A stretch of DNA of 64,000 bases from Cynocephalus volans (taxonomy: Eukaryota > Chordata > Mammalia > Dermoptera > Cynocephalidae). The notes beneath the pieces were generated by a model that ran no database searches, was not told the origin of the DNA, and saw nothing but the letters and a program-made list of their open reading frames with translations. The position numbers and the translations under genes are program-made. The DNA is taken from positions 29,140,382-29,204,381 of the forward strand of contig NC_084474.1 in the NCBI RefSeq assembly GCF_027409185.1, written 5' to 3'. This document shows positions 49,505-60,770 of the stretch, piece after piece. How positions within the stretch are numbered: position 1 is the stretch's first letter; each line of letters starts with the position of its first letter.

Positions 49505-49710
49505 AATTAAGATAATTGTTCAGCATCTACCATATGCTAAGCAATGTCCTAGGTGCTGTACACACGTGCTCATGTAACCCTCACAGCATACTGTGAAGAA
49601 GGGATGATTACATCCAAGTGGCAGTTGAGACACTGAAGGTAGGGAATAAGTGATTTTCTTAAATGTTACAAAGCAGGTAAAAATGGCTCACATGGAGTGT
49701 GAACTCGCAT
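49505..49710 (-). repeat. MIR SINE, antisense
   Basis: CATCTACCATATGCTAAGCA, ATGTCCTAGGTGCTGTACAC and AACCCTCACAGCATACTGTG, followed by GGCAGTTGAGACACTGAAGG, are reverse-complement MIR. Confidence 0.82.
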
Positions 49711-49744
49711 ATCCCTTGCGAGATGGAGAGACTGTACAACGCAC

Positions 49745-50000
49745 CACAGCAGTGAAGAGCGGCATCTGGCATTAGGGTGCAAGATTTAAATCTTTTGCTT
49801 ACTACTTTCATGACATTGCACAAGAAGTCATTGAACGGCTCTGTGCCTAATTTTCCCCAGCTAGAAGTTATTTAACCTCTCTGGCCTTTGCCTCCACATT
49901 ATGATGTCTCCACATGATTTTAGCGTCTCATTGGGATGCTGCGAAGTTTAAATGAGATATTATGCACAAAACGCTTTGAAGGGCATGCACATAGGAAGCA
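49745..50000 (+). repeat. MIR SINE, sense
   Basis: TTAACCTCTCTGGCCTTTGC, the GCGAAGTTTAAATGAGATAT block and AACGCTTTGAAGGGCATGCA, followed by AGGAAGCATTGAAGAC, mark a sense MIR ending just before the full-length L1. Confidence 0.7.
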
Positions 50001-50695
50001 TTGAAGACATGCTCGTTGTTGTTATATAAAGCTGCCTCAAAATCCTGGCTAATAGAGTTCCGGTCAGGATGGCGGAGTAGTCGGTTCCTGGTATCTCTCT
50101 CTCCCACAGAGCAACCAATTGCAGCTACTGAGGAGCAGTGATGGAGGACCCGAGGTCTGCGCTGGAGTGGATGGGAGCCACCAGTGTTGGGACCCCAGTT
50201 CAGGTTGCTCCCCATCCTGTAGAGAGACTTTAGAGCTTCTGGGCCCACACGCCCCAAGCCTGCCAGGCTGGAGAAGGCAAGCGGGGTGGGACTTCCCGCC
50301 CAGGCCAGTACCGCCACTGAGAGAGACGTAACAGCCTTGGGGCTCCCACACCTGGAGCCAGCCATCCTGGAGAAGGAAGGCAGGGCAGGAATCCAGGCCC
50401 AAGCTGGTCCCACCACCAGGAGGGACCTAACAGCCTCAGGGCGCCCACACCCTGAGCCAGCTGAGTTGGAGAAGACAGGTGGAGTGGGTCTTCCAGCCCA
50501 GGCCAGGCCCGCATCCAGGATTGACTTAAGAAGCTCGGAGCCCCCACATGCCGAGCCAGCCCATCCGGAGACGGCAAGTGGGGTGAGACTTCCAGCCTGG
50601 GCCATCCAGTCCAACAGGAGAGTCCTACGGGGCTTGGGGACCCCAAACCCCCGAGCCAGCCATGCAGGAGAAGGCAGGCAGGGAGGGACTTCCAA
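49928..50695 (-). other. 255-codon antisense ORF across L1 5'UTR into flank
   Basis: On the minus strand an uninterrupted frame from ATG at 50695 runs through the L1 monomers, crosses the L1 5' boundary at 50056 and continues about 42 codons into unique and MIR sequence. The middle consists of consecutive 33-residue repeats, e.g. units beginning AGSLTPLAVS, AGRPTPPVFS, AWIPALPSFS and AGSPTPLAFS, because the DNA period is 99 bp. Primate L1s have an antisense ORF0 in a similar place; this one is not recognisably homologous. Expression is unknown. Openness may just reflect the low stop density of GC-rich repeats. Confidence 0.45.
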
Positions 50696-50705
50696 CCCAG
50701 GCTAG
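50200..50705 (+). repeat. Tandem ~100 bp monomers of the L1 5'UTR
   Basis: About five diverged GC-rich units with a period of 99-101 bp. The GAGCCAGC landmark recurs at 50354, 50454, 50553 and 50653, with a related CCAAGCCTGCC near 50253. Each unit also carries GGAGAAGGC or GGAGAAGAC and a 'GGACTTCC / CTTCCAGCC' block. Tandem monomers in an L1 5'UTR are known as promoter units in mouse, and a promoter role here is inference. Confidence 0.88.
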
Positions 50706-50791
50706 TTTCTGCTGCCCAGAAGGGGCAGTCCCTTCAGGATCCAATCCAGACATCAGGGTGAAGCGAGTGAACTGTGGTACCCCCAGCCACA

Positions 50792-51783
50792 ATGACAAAA
50801 CACCAAAGGAAAGATAACAAGAAATATGAAAAACAAGAAAGTACATCACCACCAGAGTATATTAATAATTCTCAAGCACTAGATCCTATAGAACAGGAAG
50901 TCTTTAAAATGACAGACAAGGAATTTAAAGTAACTATTCTAAGGAAACTAAATGAGATACAAGAAAACTCAGTTAGACAACACAAAGAAATGAGAAAAAA
51001 TATACAGGATCTGAAAGAAGAAATGTACAAAGAAATCAATGCCTTGAAAAAGAATGTAGCTGAGCTTGGGAGCTGAAGGATTCGTTCAACTAAATAAAAA
51101 ACACAACAGAGAGTTTAACCAGCTGACTTGAACAAGCAAAAGAGAGAATTTCTGACCTAGCAGACAGGCTGTTTGAATTATCCAGAAAAAGGAAAAGAGA
51201 ATTTTAAAAATTGAAGAAAATCTAAGAGAGACAACAGACAACCTTACGTGCTCAAATATCTGAATCATGGGTATTCCAGAAGGGGAGGAAAAAGGAAATG
51301 GCATTGAAAACATAATCAATAAAATAATAGCAGAAAAAATTCCCAAGTATAGGGAAAGTCACAGATCTCCAGATTCAGGAAGCCCAAAGATCAACAAACA
51401 CGTTCAACCCAAAGAGATCCTCTCCAAGACATGTGATAATCAAACTGACAAAACTAAAAGACAAAGAGAGAATCTTAAAAGCTGCAAGAGAGAAGTGGCA
51501 AGTCACCTATAAGGGAGCCCTATTCAGAATAACATCACACTTTTCATCAGAAACCCTAAAAGCCAGAAAAGAATGGGATAGTATATTCAAAACACTAAAG
51601 GACAAAAATTTCCAGCCAAGAATACTTTACCCAGCAAGGCTATCCTTCCGAAATAAAGGACAAATGGTATATTTCTCAGACAAATAAAAACTGTGGGAAT
51701 TCACTACCACGTGATTACCCCTACAAGAAATTCTCAAGGAAGTACTGAGTTTGATACCACGAAAACAACCATCACTGCCATGA
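50792..51783 (+). pseudogene. L1 ORF1p pseudogene
   Basis: Remnant of the L1 RNA-binding chaperone ORF1p. An intact 95-codon start (ATG 50792 to TGA 51074-51076) encodes the charged N-terminus and the beginning of the coiled coil. Later frames carry the central RRM and C-terminal domain, the latter recognisable at 51433-51687 from its KAREKW-, SETLKARKEW- and NFQPRILYPARLSF-type segments. Several stops and frame changes make it non-functional. Confidence 0.88.
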
Positions 51784-51949
51784 ATACAGAAGAGAGAACA
51801 ATACTTACTAGCAAAACAAAAATGGTAACAAATGAGGAAAAAAATAGTTTATCTATCACCCTAAGAATCCAACAAATACAGGAGACAAACAGAAAATTAG
51901 AAAGAAAGGAATAAAAGGTACTTAAGACATCTAAACAAAAATCAGTAAA

Positions 51950-54900
51950 ATGCTAGGAGTAAATCAACACCTTTCAATAATAACTCTAAATATAAGGGGA
52001 TTAAATTCCCCTTTCAAAAGATACAGACTGACGGACTGGATTAAAAAGATAGAAGCAGCAATATGCCGTCTTCAAGAGACTCACTTGACTTGTAAAGACA
52101 CACACAGACTAAGAGTGAAAGGATGGAAAAAGATATATCATGCAAATAGAAATGAAAAACAAGCTAGAGTAGCTATTCTTATATGAGATAAAATAGACTT
52201 TAAAGCAAAAAAATAAAGAGAGAATAAAGAAGGCCACTATATAATGATAAAAGGATTTATTCATCAAGAAGACATAGCAATCATAAATAGATATGCACCT
52301 AATGTAGGAGCAGCCAGATCTACAAAGCAAGCATTATTAAATATAAAAAAAGAGATAGACACTAACACCATAGTAGTGAGGGACCTGAACACCCCACTAT
52401 CATCATTGGACAGATCATCTAGGCAAAAAAATCAAGAGAGATAAACACAAGATCTAAACAATATTTTAGACCAGTTGGATTTGGCAGATATCTACAGAAC
52501 ATTCCATCCACCATCCTCAGAATATTCATTCTTCTCATCAGTACATGGAACATTCTCCAGGATATACCACATGATAGGTCACAAAGCAAGTCTCAGCAAG
52601 TTCAAAAAATTGGAATTATTCCATGTATTTTTTCTGATTGCAATGGACTAAAATTAGAAATCAATAATAAATGAAACTCTGGAAACTATACAAACACATA
52701 GAGATTAAACATCATTCCACTTAATGACATGTGGGTCCAAGAAGAATTTAAAGAGGAAATCAAAAAATATCTTGAAACTAATGAAAATAATGACACATCA
52801 TACCAAAACATGTGGGATACTGCAAAAGCAGTATTAAGGGGGAAATTTATTGCATTAAATGCTTACCTCAGAAGAATGGAAAGATGGCAAATAAATAACC
52901 CAACACTTCACCTTAAAGATCTAGAAAAACAATCCAAACCCAAAGTTAGTAGACAGAAAGAAATAATTAAGATCAGAGCAGAACTAAATGAAATAGAAAC
53001 CTGTAAAACAGTACAAAAGATCAATGAAACAAAAAGTTGGTTTTTTGAAAAGATAAATAAAATCAACAAACCATTAGCAAGGTTAACTAAGAAAAGAAGA
53101 GAGAAGACCCAAATAACAAAAATTAGAAATGAAAAAGATGATATCACAACTGACACTTCAGAAATACAAGGAATCATTAGAGACTACTATAAACAACTTT
53201 ATGCCAACAAATTTGAAAGTCTGGAGAAAATGGATAAATTACAGGACACATACAAACTACCAAAACTGAGGCAAGAAGATATAGAAAATCTGAGTAGACC
53301 AATAACAATAAAAGAGATTGAAGCTATTATCAGAAGGCTCCCAACAAAGAAAAGCCCAGGACTGCAGGGGTTCACTGCAGAGTTCTACCAAACCTTCAAA
53401 GAGGAACTGATACCAATTCTTTACAAACTGTTCCTAAAGACTGAAACAGAGGCCATTTTCCCAAACATATTCTGTGAGGCAATCACCCTGATACCGAAAC
53501 CAGACAAAGATGCATCAAAAGTAGAAAACTACAGGCCAATATCCATGATGAATATAGATGCAAAAATCCTCAATAAAATACTAGCTAACAGAATACAACA
53601 CCTACACAAAATGATACACCATGATCAAGTGGGATTCATCCCAAGGATGCCCGGTTGGTTCAACATATGCAAATCAATAAATGTGATACACCACATCAAT
53701 AAAAGCAAAGACAAAGACCATATGATAATCTCTATAGATGCTGAAAAAACATTTGACAAAATTCAACATTCATTCATGGTAAAGACTCTCTACAATTTAG
53801 ACACAGACAGAAAGTTACTCAACATAATTAAAGCCACATATCATAAGTCCACTGTCAATATCATCCTGAATTGGGAAAAGCTGAGAGTTTTTCCCTAAAG
53901 AACAGGAACTAGACAAGGATGGCCACTCTCACCACTCCTATTCAACATATTGTTGGAAGTATTAGCCAGAGCAATCAGAGAAGAGAAGGAAATAAAGGGC
54001 ATCCGAATTGGAAAGGATGAAGTCAAGCTGGCCCTTTTTGTGGATGATATGATCCTATATATTGAACAGCCTAAAGCCTTTATAAAAAAAACTCTTGGAG
54101 TTGATAAATGATTTCAACAAAGTTGCAAGATGCAAAATCAACACACAGCAATCAGTAGCATTTCTATACTCCATCAGTGAACATGTGGAAAAAGAAATCA
54201 AGAAAGCTAGCCCATTTACAATAGCCACCAAAAAAATAAAATATTTAGGAATAAAGCAGACCAAGGAGATGAAAAATCTGTTTGAAGAGAACTACAAGCC
54301 ACTGTTGAGAGAAATTAAAGAGTACAGAAGAAGATGGAAAGATATCCCTTGCTCTTGGATTGGAAGAATTAACATTGTGAAAATGTCCATATTACTCAAA
54401 GTGATCTATGGATTCAATGCAATATCCATCAAAATTCCAATGACATTTTTTTCTGAGATGGAAAAAGCTATCTAGACGTTTATATGAAACAACAACAGAC
54501 CACACAAAGCCAAAGCAATCCTGAGCAAAATAAATAATAAAGCTGGAGGCATAACACTACCTGACTTTAAACTATATCACAAAACTGTAATAACCAAAAC
54601 AGCATGGTAATGGAATAAAAATAGACACATGGATCAAAGGAATAGAGTAGAGATCCCAGAAATCAATCCATATGCCTACAGCCATCTGATCTTTGACAAA
54701 GTCAGCAAATCTACATACTGGGTAAGAGACTGCTTTTTCAACAAGTGGTGCTGCGAAAACTGGATACTGATATGTAGGAGAATGAAACTAGACCTGTACC
54801 TTTCATTATATACCAAAATCAACTCAAAATAGATTAGAAAATTTAATGTACATCCTGAAATAATAAAACTCCTTAAAGAAAACCTAGAGGAAGCACCCCA

Positions 54901-55764
54901 GGAAGTAGGAGTGGGTACAGAATTCATGAATAGGACCCAAAAAGCACAGGCAACTAAAGGAAAAATAAACAAATAGGATTATATCAAACTAAAAAGCTTC
55001 TGCACAGCAAAAGAAACAACAGAGTTTAAAAAAAACCAACAAAAAAAAAAAAAAAAAAAACAACCAACAGAGTGGGAGAAAATATTTGCAAAATACACAT
55101 CTGACAAAGGATTAATATCCAGAATATACAAGGAACTCAAACAACTTTACAGCAAAAAAACCAAATAACCTGATTAAAAATGGGCAAAGGAGCTGAATAG
55201 GCATTTCTCAAAGGAAGATATATGAATGGCCAGTAGACACACAAATAACGTCAGCATCATCACTCAGCATCTGGGAAATGGAAGTCAAAACCACTCTGAG
55301 ATACCATCTCAATCCAGTTAGGATGGCTAACATCCAAAAGACTTAGAATGATAAGTGCTGTGGAGGTTGCAGAGAAAAAAGAGCTCTCATACACTGTTGG
55401 TGGGGCTGCAAGATGGTGCTGCCTCTATGGAAAATGGTATGGAGTTCCTCAAAGAATTACAGATAGATCTAACATATGATCCAGAGGAATGGAAATCATC
55501 ATGCTGAAGTTTATTGTACTCCAATGTTTATTGCAGCTCTATTTACAGTACCAAGAGCTGGAACCAGCCCAGAAGTCCATCATCAGATGAGTGGATAAGG
55601 AAACTGTGGTACATCTACACAATGGAGTACTACTCTGCTATAAAAAAGAATGAATAGTACCATTAACAACAACATGGATGGACTTAAAAAAAATTACATT
55701 AGGTGAAACAAGTCTGGCACAAAGAGAGAAATACCACATGTTCTCACTTATTTGTGGGAGCTAA
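51950..55764 (+). pseudogene. L1 ORF2p pseudogene (endonuclease-reverse transcriptase)
   Basis: Remnant of the L1 replicase. The N-terminal apurinic-type endonuclease is readable at 51950-52186 (LNIRGLNSP, then LQETHLT) and 52244-52444. The longest intact part, 52729-53898 (389 codons), covers the linker and fingers/palm of the reverse transcriptase, including a [12 protein letters not shown] segment and a [12 protein letters not shown] segment. The catalytic FxDD box is present in a following frame at about 54037-54048 as FVDD. C-terminal frames continue at 54095-54475 and 54629-54832 and fade towards the end. Stops such as TAA at 53896-53898 and multiple frameshifts inactivate it. An A-rich insertion sits at 55028-55062. 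Confidence 0.92.
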
Positions 55765-55987
55765 AAATAAATATAACAAATGAACACACAATCAAATAAG
55801 GGGGGGGGAGAAGACAGAATAACCACAAAAATTCATTGAATTATTTAAGTCAAGTGAACAGATACGATGCGGGGGAGGGGTGGAGAGGAACAGATAAAGG
55901 AGCATGAAAATCAAGTACAATGTATTTTGAGAAGTAAAATTTAAAACATAAAAAGTAAAAATATTTTTAAAAAATCCTGGGTAATAG

Positions 55988-58169
55988 CTTCAGAATTTTC
56001 AAGAAATTCTGTTCTATTTATAACTTACATTTTACCTAATTTCAAAGAGAATTTTTAGTGGTTATTTTGCATTTTGCTCTGTATACTCTGCTGCTTACCC
56101 CAACACTCCAGGAGCGCGATGATACAGCTATGACTTTTCATTTTTAACTGCCTGAAGCTGGCATGTTTTCCTTTTTATAAATGACAATATCAAACCACTG
56201 CATAAAGAAATACAGAAGTCTGGAATCTAATTACAGTTTTTGGTTTTTGGTTTTCTGTTGTTGTTTTCAGTTAAAGCATCAATGTGTTATCAACGAACTA
56301 TAAGAAAGTTTCATTAACATTTTTAAAAAACAAAAATATGGCTAGTCAATGGAAATGTCTTTGGCCATGCAATACAGAAATTGCTTTTGCAGTCTCGCCT
56401 CAAATCTGTCAAAACTTATAGAAAGTTAAACGTAGCAGAGAGGTAGAATATTTTCTTCATCAAATCATTGTTAGAATTAACTTTATTGGATAGGTGAGTA
56501 GAGTTCAGCCCAAATGATATAAAGTTTGTCTGTTCTGGTATCATGTGGGAATATTAAGTTGTCATGGATCCAGGCTCCTAGAGTTCATCCCTAACTTTGT
56601 CAGCCAGCAGGTCCCAATGTAAAATTCTTAAAAAAGAAACTAAAATAATATATTCTAGTCACAATGAATTTTTTATTTTGGTCTTAAAATTGTATTACTA
56701 CCTATAAAGAAAGGGTATCATCAAATTCATTAAATATTCTTTATATGTTTTAGTTGGCAAATTATGAGCATTTCTTTTAATGTTCTCTTAATCATAATTT
56801 TAACTCTCAGGAGTTGATGTACTTGAATTTCACCATTTGTGTCTATTGCATAGGCCTTATATTTGCTAGCAAGGGTTTATCCTTAATCAACATTTTTTTC
56901 ACGAAATTATTCCAAAAATAAAACTTCAGTAATAAAGTTGTTAATATACATTCCAGTGGAATGTATGGGAAATACTGTCATTAGACCTCTGTCTATTAGC
57001 ATTTTGCCTTTTGTCACTTAGAGATAGGGGAGAATTGTGAGCCATCTGAGTTTAGAAAAGATGGTGAAACTGGAGGCACAGCACTTTGACCAAGTGGTAA
57101 TATAGGAAGTTCTGGTTATGGACTTTATTGGCTTATTTTTAGTGGTGGTATATGCACGACAAACTAAACTTCTGTAGATTGACAATCTAACCTCTGTTGT
57201 GTGGAGCTGAAAGTTAAATCTTGCACTGACGCTGGATAGGGGTTTGAACCGTTATAACTTAATTGATGACCTAACTTCCACTGTTAGGTGTTAGGGGGCA
57301 AATATTCAGGCAAGAAGAGTTGTCACCGTGTTACTGGAAATACATCTGTTATCTCAGCAAGGTAAATCTTAACTCTTGAAATAGATGCTGATGTGGTTTC
57401 TTGACCTGAGGGACTTGAAATGCCAGCACACTGCAGAACATTCTAACACAAAAACAATCTCCTGAGAATATCACCGAAGCAGTGCTTCAAGAAGCATGAG
57501 TGATGCTGGCAGGCAACTAATGAGGACAAGAAGTCATGAACTGAAGCTCCACATACTTGCACAGATTTACAGATATAGTTTAACTTGTTTAGGTCTTCAG
57601 AATTGCAACTCGGCTTTGGTCAACAACCAAGTGGCTGAAGACTTGTGGTCTACTAGACAGGGTCTCTTTCTATTCACTGTGATGGGGATTGGGGTGACAG
57701 AAGCCCTGGGAAGGCTTTGTTATAATTCCTGAAGTGCACAGTGTTCTATTTAGCTTAGAAGTTCTATTCTTGGTACAAATAACCGATATTAGGCAGTTCC
57801 AGCCATTTTTAAAACTTATTAAGACAGAATGAACTTGAGCATTTAATTCTCAGAAGATCACAGTCAGTCACTGAATAGTCTGTCATGATTGTATCAGGCT
57901 AAATTTGGGGAGGTGGCCTCAACTTGGTCTCCACTCATTACCTTCCTCTGGGTTGCACAGTACGATAAGTAGAACTTTTTTCACTACTGAATATCTGTTT
58001 CTGATACCCACTACTGAATCATGACTACAATTTTTGCTACCCTACTGAATTTTAATCAAAGGAGGACTGTGCATTTTGAGTTATTTTAATTTCTATTACT
58101 CTTATCCACATTTATTCATTTCGCTTTACAAATTTTCTTTGTGAGAGACTAAATGAATCATGCTACCTT
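55988..58169. other. Intronic sequence, no element recognised
   Basis: Sequence resumes after the L1 target-site duplication. No repeat, exon or RNA gene was recognised. Confidence 0.55.
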
Positions 58170-58672
58170 CTTCTTTTGGTGGATCCTAGTTATTTTTTGC
58201 CAACTTCCCCAAAATGTATTGGCTTTAGCAATAACTATTTTATACTATGGCTCAGAGTTTTGGGGGATGGGAATTCAGGCAGAGAGTAGCTTAGTGATTC
58301 TTCAGTTGACCTTCTGCTGAGGTCATCTCGTAGAATTCGGCTGGCAGCTGGCTGGTCTTTGCTCACAAGCTTGGCTTCATAGGAGTAGCAGCATGACTGC
58401 ACCTACATGGGCTCCTCTCCCTTTCCGTGTAGTCTCCAAGTCTTTCCACATGATCTCTCTGTAGAATAGTCTGACTTCTTATATGGCATCTGAGGGTTCC
58501 TGGAGCAAGCCTTCCAAGAGGCCCAGGTGGGAGCTGCAAACCTTCTAGTGACCCAGCCCCAGAAGTCCCAGAACATCGTGGAACCCACACAGAACTAAGG
58601 AAAGGAGACGATGATATCACCTCTCTAGATGGATGGTGTGTCAAAGAATTCATGGCCATCTTCAATCTGCCA
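58170..58672 (-). repeat. Mammalian interspersed repeat, LTR-like, unresolved
   Basis: TTCGGCTGGCAGCTGGCTGG near 58336, GACTTCTTATATGGCATCTG at 58470, the CAAGCCTTCCAAGAGGCC block near 58506 and GTGTCAAAGAATTCATGGCC near 58638 recur in this order in a common placental repeat. I recognise the pattern but cannot name the family with confidence. Confidence 0.5.
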
Positions 58673-58769
58673 CAGATGAGTTAGTCAACTTAGTTTCCTC
58701 TGAGGTTAAGCACTCCACAAAAAAAGCCAGCATGCTAGTCACTGACCATGAAGCCATATCTCCTATAAG

Positions 58770-59420
58770 CCTAATGTAATCTCCATCCTTCCGTTACTTC
58801 CTACAGCCAAACAAATTATCATCTTGAGTTTTATCTCCCAAATGTAGCTGCTGGGCATCTCTTGCACAGCCTCCTAACTGGTATTCCTGTCTTTACTGCA
58901 TCCTCTCCACTACTGCAGAAATTATTATACTAAAGCATACGTGTGATTGCGTCATTTCTCATTAATGACTCCAAGTGGTCTATAAAGCAAAGTCCAGATG
59001 CCTTAGCCTGATTGGGACCAAATAAGGACCAAATAAGGCACACAAGACTCTCCCTTATTTGGTCCTAATCTTCTCTTTAGCAATAACACCCACCACTCCC
59101 TTCATACCTCTCCCCCTTTCTCTGCACCACCAGTTGTGTTCCAGTGTGCTCTGGCCATGCTGTTTCCCAAATGCAACCTGCCGTTGCCTGACTCTATACT
59201 TAGCAGTTCTCTTCTCCTTGAATATTATCCCTTCTCCCCACATTTACCTACTAAAAATGGATGGCCTGTTCATCTTGAAGGTTCCATTTGAATGTCACCT
59301 GCTCTGCACTCTCGTAACACTGTGCTTGTACCACCAGTGCAGGAGCAGATCACTGTTGCTGATCTTCATTTCTTGTGTGTCAGAGAGGCACGGAACACAG
59401 CAGTCAGGAGCACAGACCCT
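58770..59420 (+). repeat. L2 LINE, sense, about 650 bp
   Basis: CATCTCTTGCACAGCCTCCT, then AACTGGTATTCCTGTCT, CAAAGTCCAGATGCCTTAGC, GCTGTTTCCCAAATGCAACC, GTTCATCTTGAAGGTTCC and TGAATGTCACCTGCTCTGCA follow L2 order. An open frame inside it (59059-59439) is not proposed as a gene. Confidence 0.7.
59016..59066. repeat. Tandem duplication plus 14 bp perfect inverted repeat
   Basis: An 11 bp unit GACCAAATAAG occurs twice in tandem (59016-59037). AGGACCAAATAAGG at 59025-59038 pairs perfectly with CCTTATTTGGTCCT at 59053-59066 across a 14 nt spacer. It lies inside the L2. Confidence 0.9.
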
Positions 59421-59764
59421 GAGCCATACTGCCGTCTAGGGAATGCTTGCTTCACAGCTTAATAGTTGCATTGGGTTGACCAGTAGTATAGAGCTAGGGC
59501 TAGGGTTCACAGACCCCTCAAGCCCATGTCCAGACTGGGTCAAAAAACCCTCTACATGCAGATCTATGGGCTAGGTAATAGGAAAAGGTCCTTGGAGCCG
59601 TGGATGAAGAAATAATAGGCTTTTTTCAGAGCGAGGAGCAGCCAACCTAATGGCTTCCCAGAGCGTCTCTAGAAGCTTCGTGCATCTGCACCATTAGCCC
59701 TTTATACTCAAGTCCACAATCCAAAACACCTGGGCACCCATGCATACCCACCTCAGATGCTTGG

Positions 59765-60285
59765 CAAGACTCCAAACATCCGAAGGGCCCTGACCAGTTT
59801 TCTTATATTTTCCCAACAAGTGGCCTCTCAAAATTCACGTTCTTCCAGAACCTCAGAGGGTCCCATATTTGGAAATTGGGCCATTGCAGATGTAATCAGT
59901 TTAGTTAACATGAGGCCATACTGGAGTGAGGTGAGCCTCTACTCCAGGATGACTGGTGTCCTTATAAGAAAAGGAGATGCAGAGACAGATGCACAAAAGG
60001 GAAGATGATGTGAAAAGTCACAGGAAGAAAGCCCTGTGACAGTGGGGTTAGAGATTGGGGTGATATGTCTACAAGCCAAGGAATGCCAAGGATTCTAGCA
60101 ACGCCAGAATGTAGGAGAAAGACATAGAATAGATTCTCCCCTAGAGCCTTCAGAGAAAGCTTGTCCCTGCTGATACCCTGATTTTGGATTTCTAGCCTCC
60201 AGAATCCTGACAGAATAAATATTGTTGTTTTAAGCCACTAAGTTTGTAGTACTTTGTTATGGAAGCCCTAGGAAATTAATACACT
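59765..60285 (+). mobile_element. MLT1-like LTR (ERVL-MaLR), sense
   Basis: GGGCCATTGCAGATGTAATC, ATGAGGCCATACTGGAGTGA, GACTGGTGTCCTTATAAGAA, GTCTACAAGCCAAGGAATGC, ATTTCTAGCCTCCAGAATCC and AGAATAAATATTGTTGTTTT, then AAGCCACTAAGTTTGTAG, appear in the order of a MaLR-class LTR, polyadenylation signal included. No internal sequence follows. I did not find the target-site duplication. Confidence 0.75.
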
Positions 60286-60480
60286 AGCTGTATGACCTTG
60301 AGGAAGTTACTCAACCTCTCTATACCTCAGTTCTCTCATCTGTAAAATTGTCATAACAGTGAACCCCACTTCATAGAGTTTGTATGTGAATTAAATTAGT
60401 CAAGATGCAATAACTACTTAGAACTCCACCTGCACACCTGCACACAATAAATGCTGCAGTCTGTAAGCTGTTACTAATGT
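60286..60480 (+). repeat. MIR SINE, sense
   Basis: TGTATGACCTTGAGGAAGTT, ACTCAACCTCTCTATACCTC and AGTTCTCTCATCTGTAAAAT are the unmistakable MIR core, with the CACAATAAATGCTGCAG end. Confidence 0.92.
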
Positions 60481-60534
60481 TTATGTGTCTTCCACTAGGG
60501 TGGAGATCATGTCCTATTTGGTTTTTGTACCTTA

Positions 60535-60770
60535 TTTTGAGAAGCAATGTGATATACCAGTAAGAGCCAGTGCTCAGAAAAACAAAAATCCCGAGGATGT
60601 GGTATTTAAGAGCTACTATGTGATTTTGAGCTAATTACTTAGATTTGAGCCTCAGTCTCCTCATCTGTAAAAATGAATGAATAATGATAACTTTGCAAGA
60701 GTCATGTGGAAATTACAATTAATACGTGTCCGGTATACAGTATCTACTCAAATAATGATAGCTATATATT
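60535..60770 (+). repeat. Second MIR SINE, sense
   Basis: ATGTGATTTTGAGCTAATTA, GAGCCTCAGTCTCCTCATCT, GTAAAAATGAATGAATAATG and GTATACAGTATCTACTCAAA give a MIR in the same orientation as its neighbour, 50 bp apart. Confidence 0.88.

Larger units (their letters stand above)
50056..55970 (+). mobile_element. Nearly full-length L1, inactivated, 17 bp TSDs
   Basis: A 5.9 kb L1 starting AGTTCCGGTCAGGATGGCGG, a typical L1 5' end, and closing in an A-rich 3' end. Direct repeats AAAATCCTGGCTAATAG (50039-50055) and AAAATCCTGGGTAATAG (55971-55987), one mismatch in 17, are the target-site duplication. Order: a GC-rich monomeric 5'UTR (to 50791), ORF1 (50792-51783), a short spacer, ORF2 (51950 to about 55764) and a short 3'UTR with a G9 run at 55800-55808 and a GCGGGGGAGGGG tract. 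Both frames carry stops and frameshifts, so it is dead. The 3'UTR differs from that of the L1 at 44313. Confidence 0.95.
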
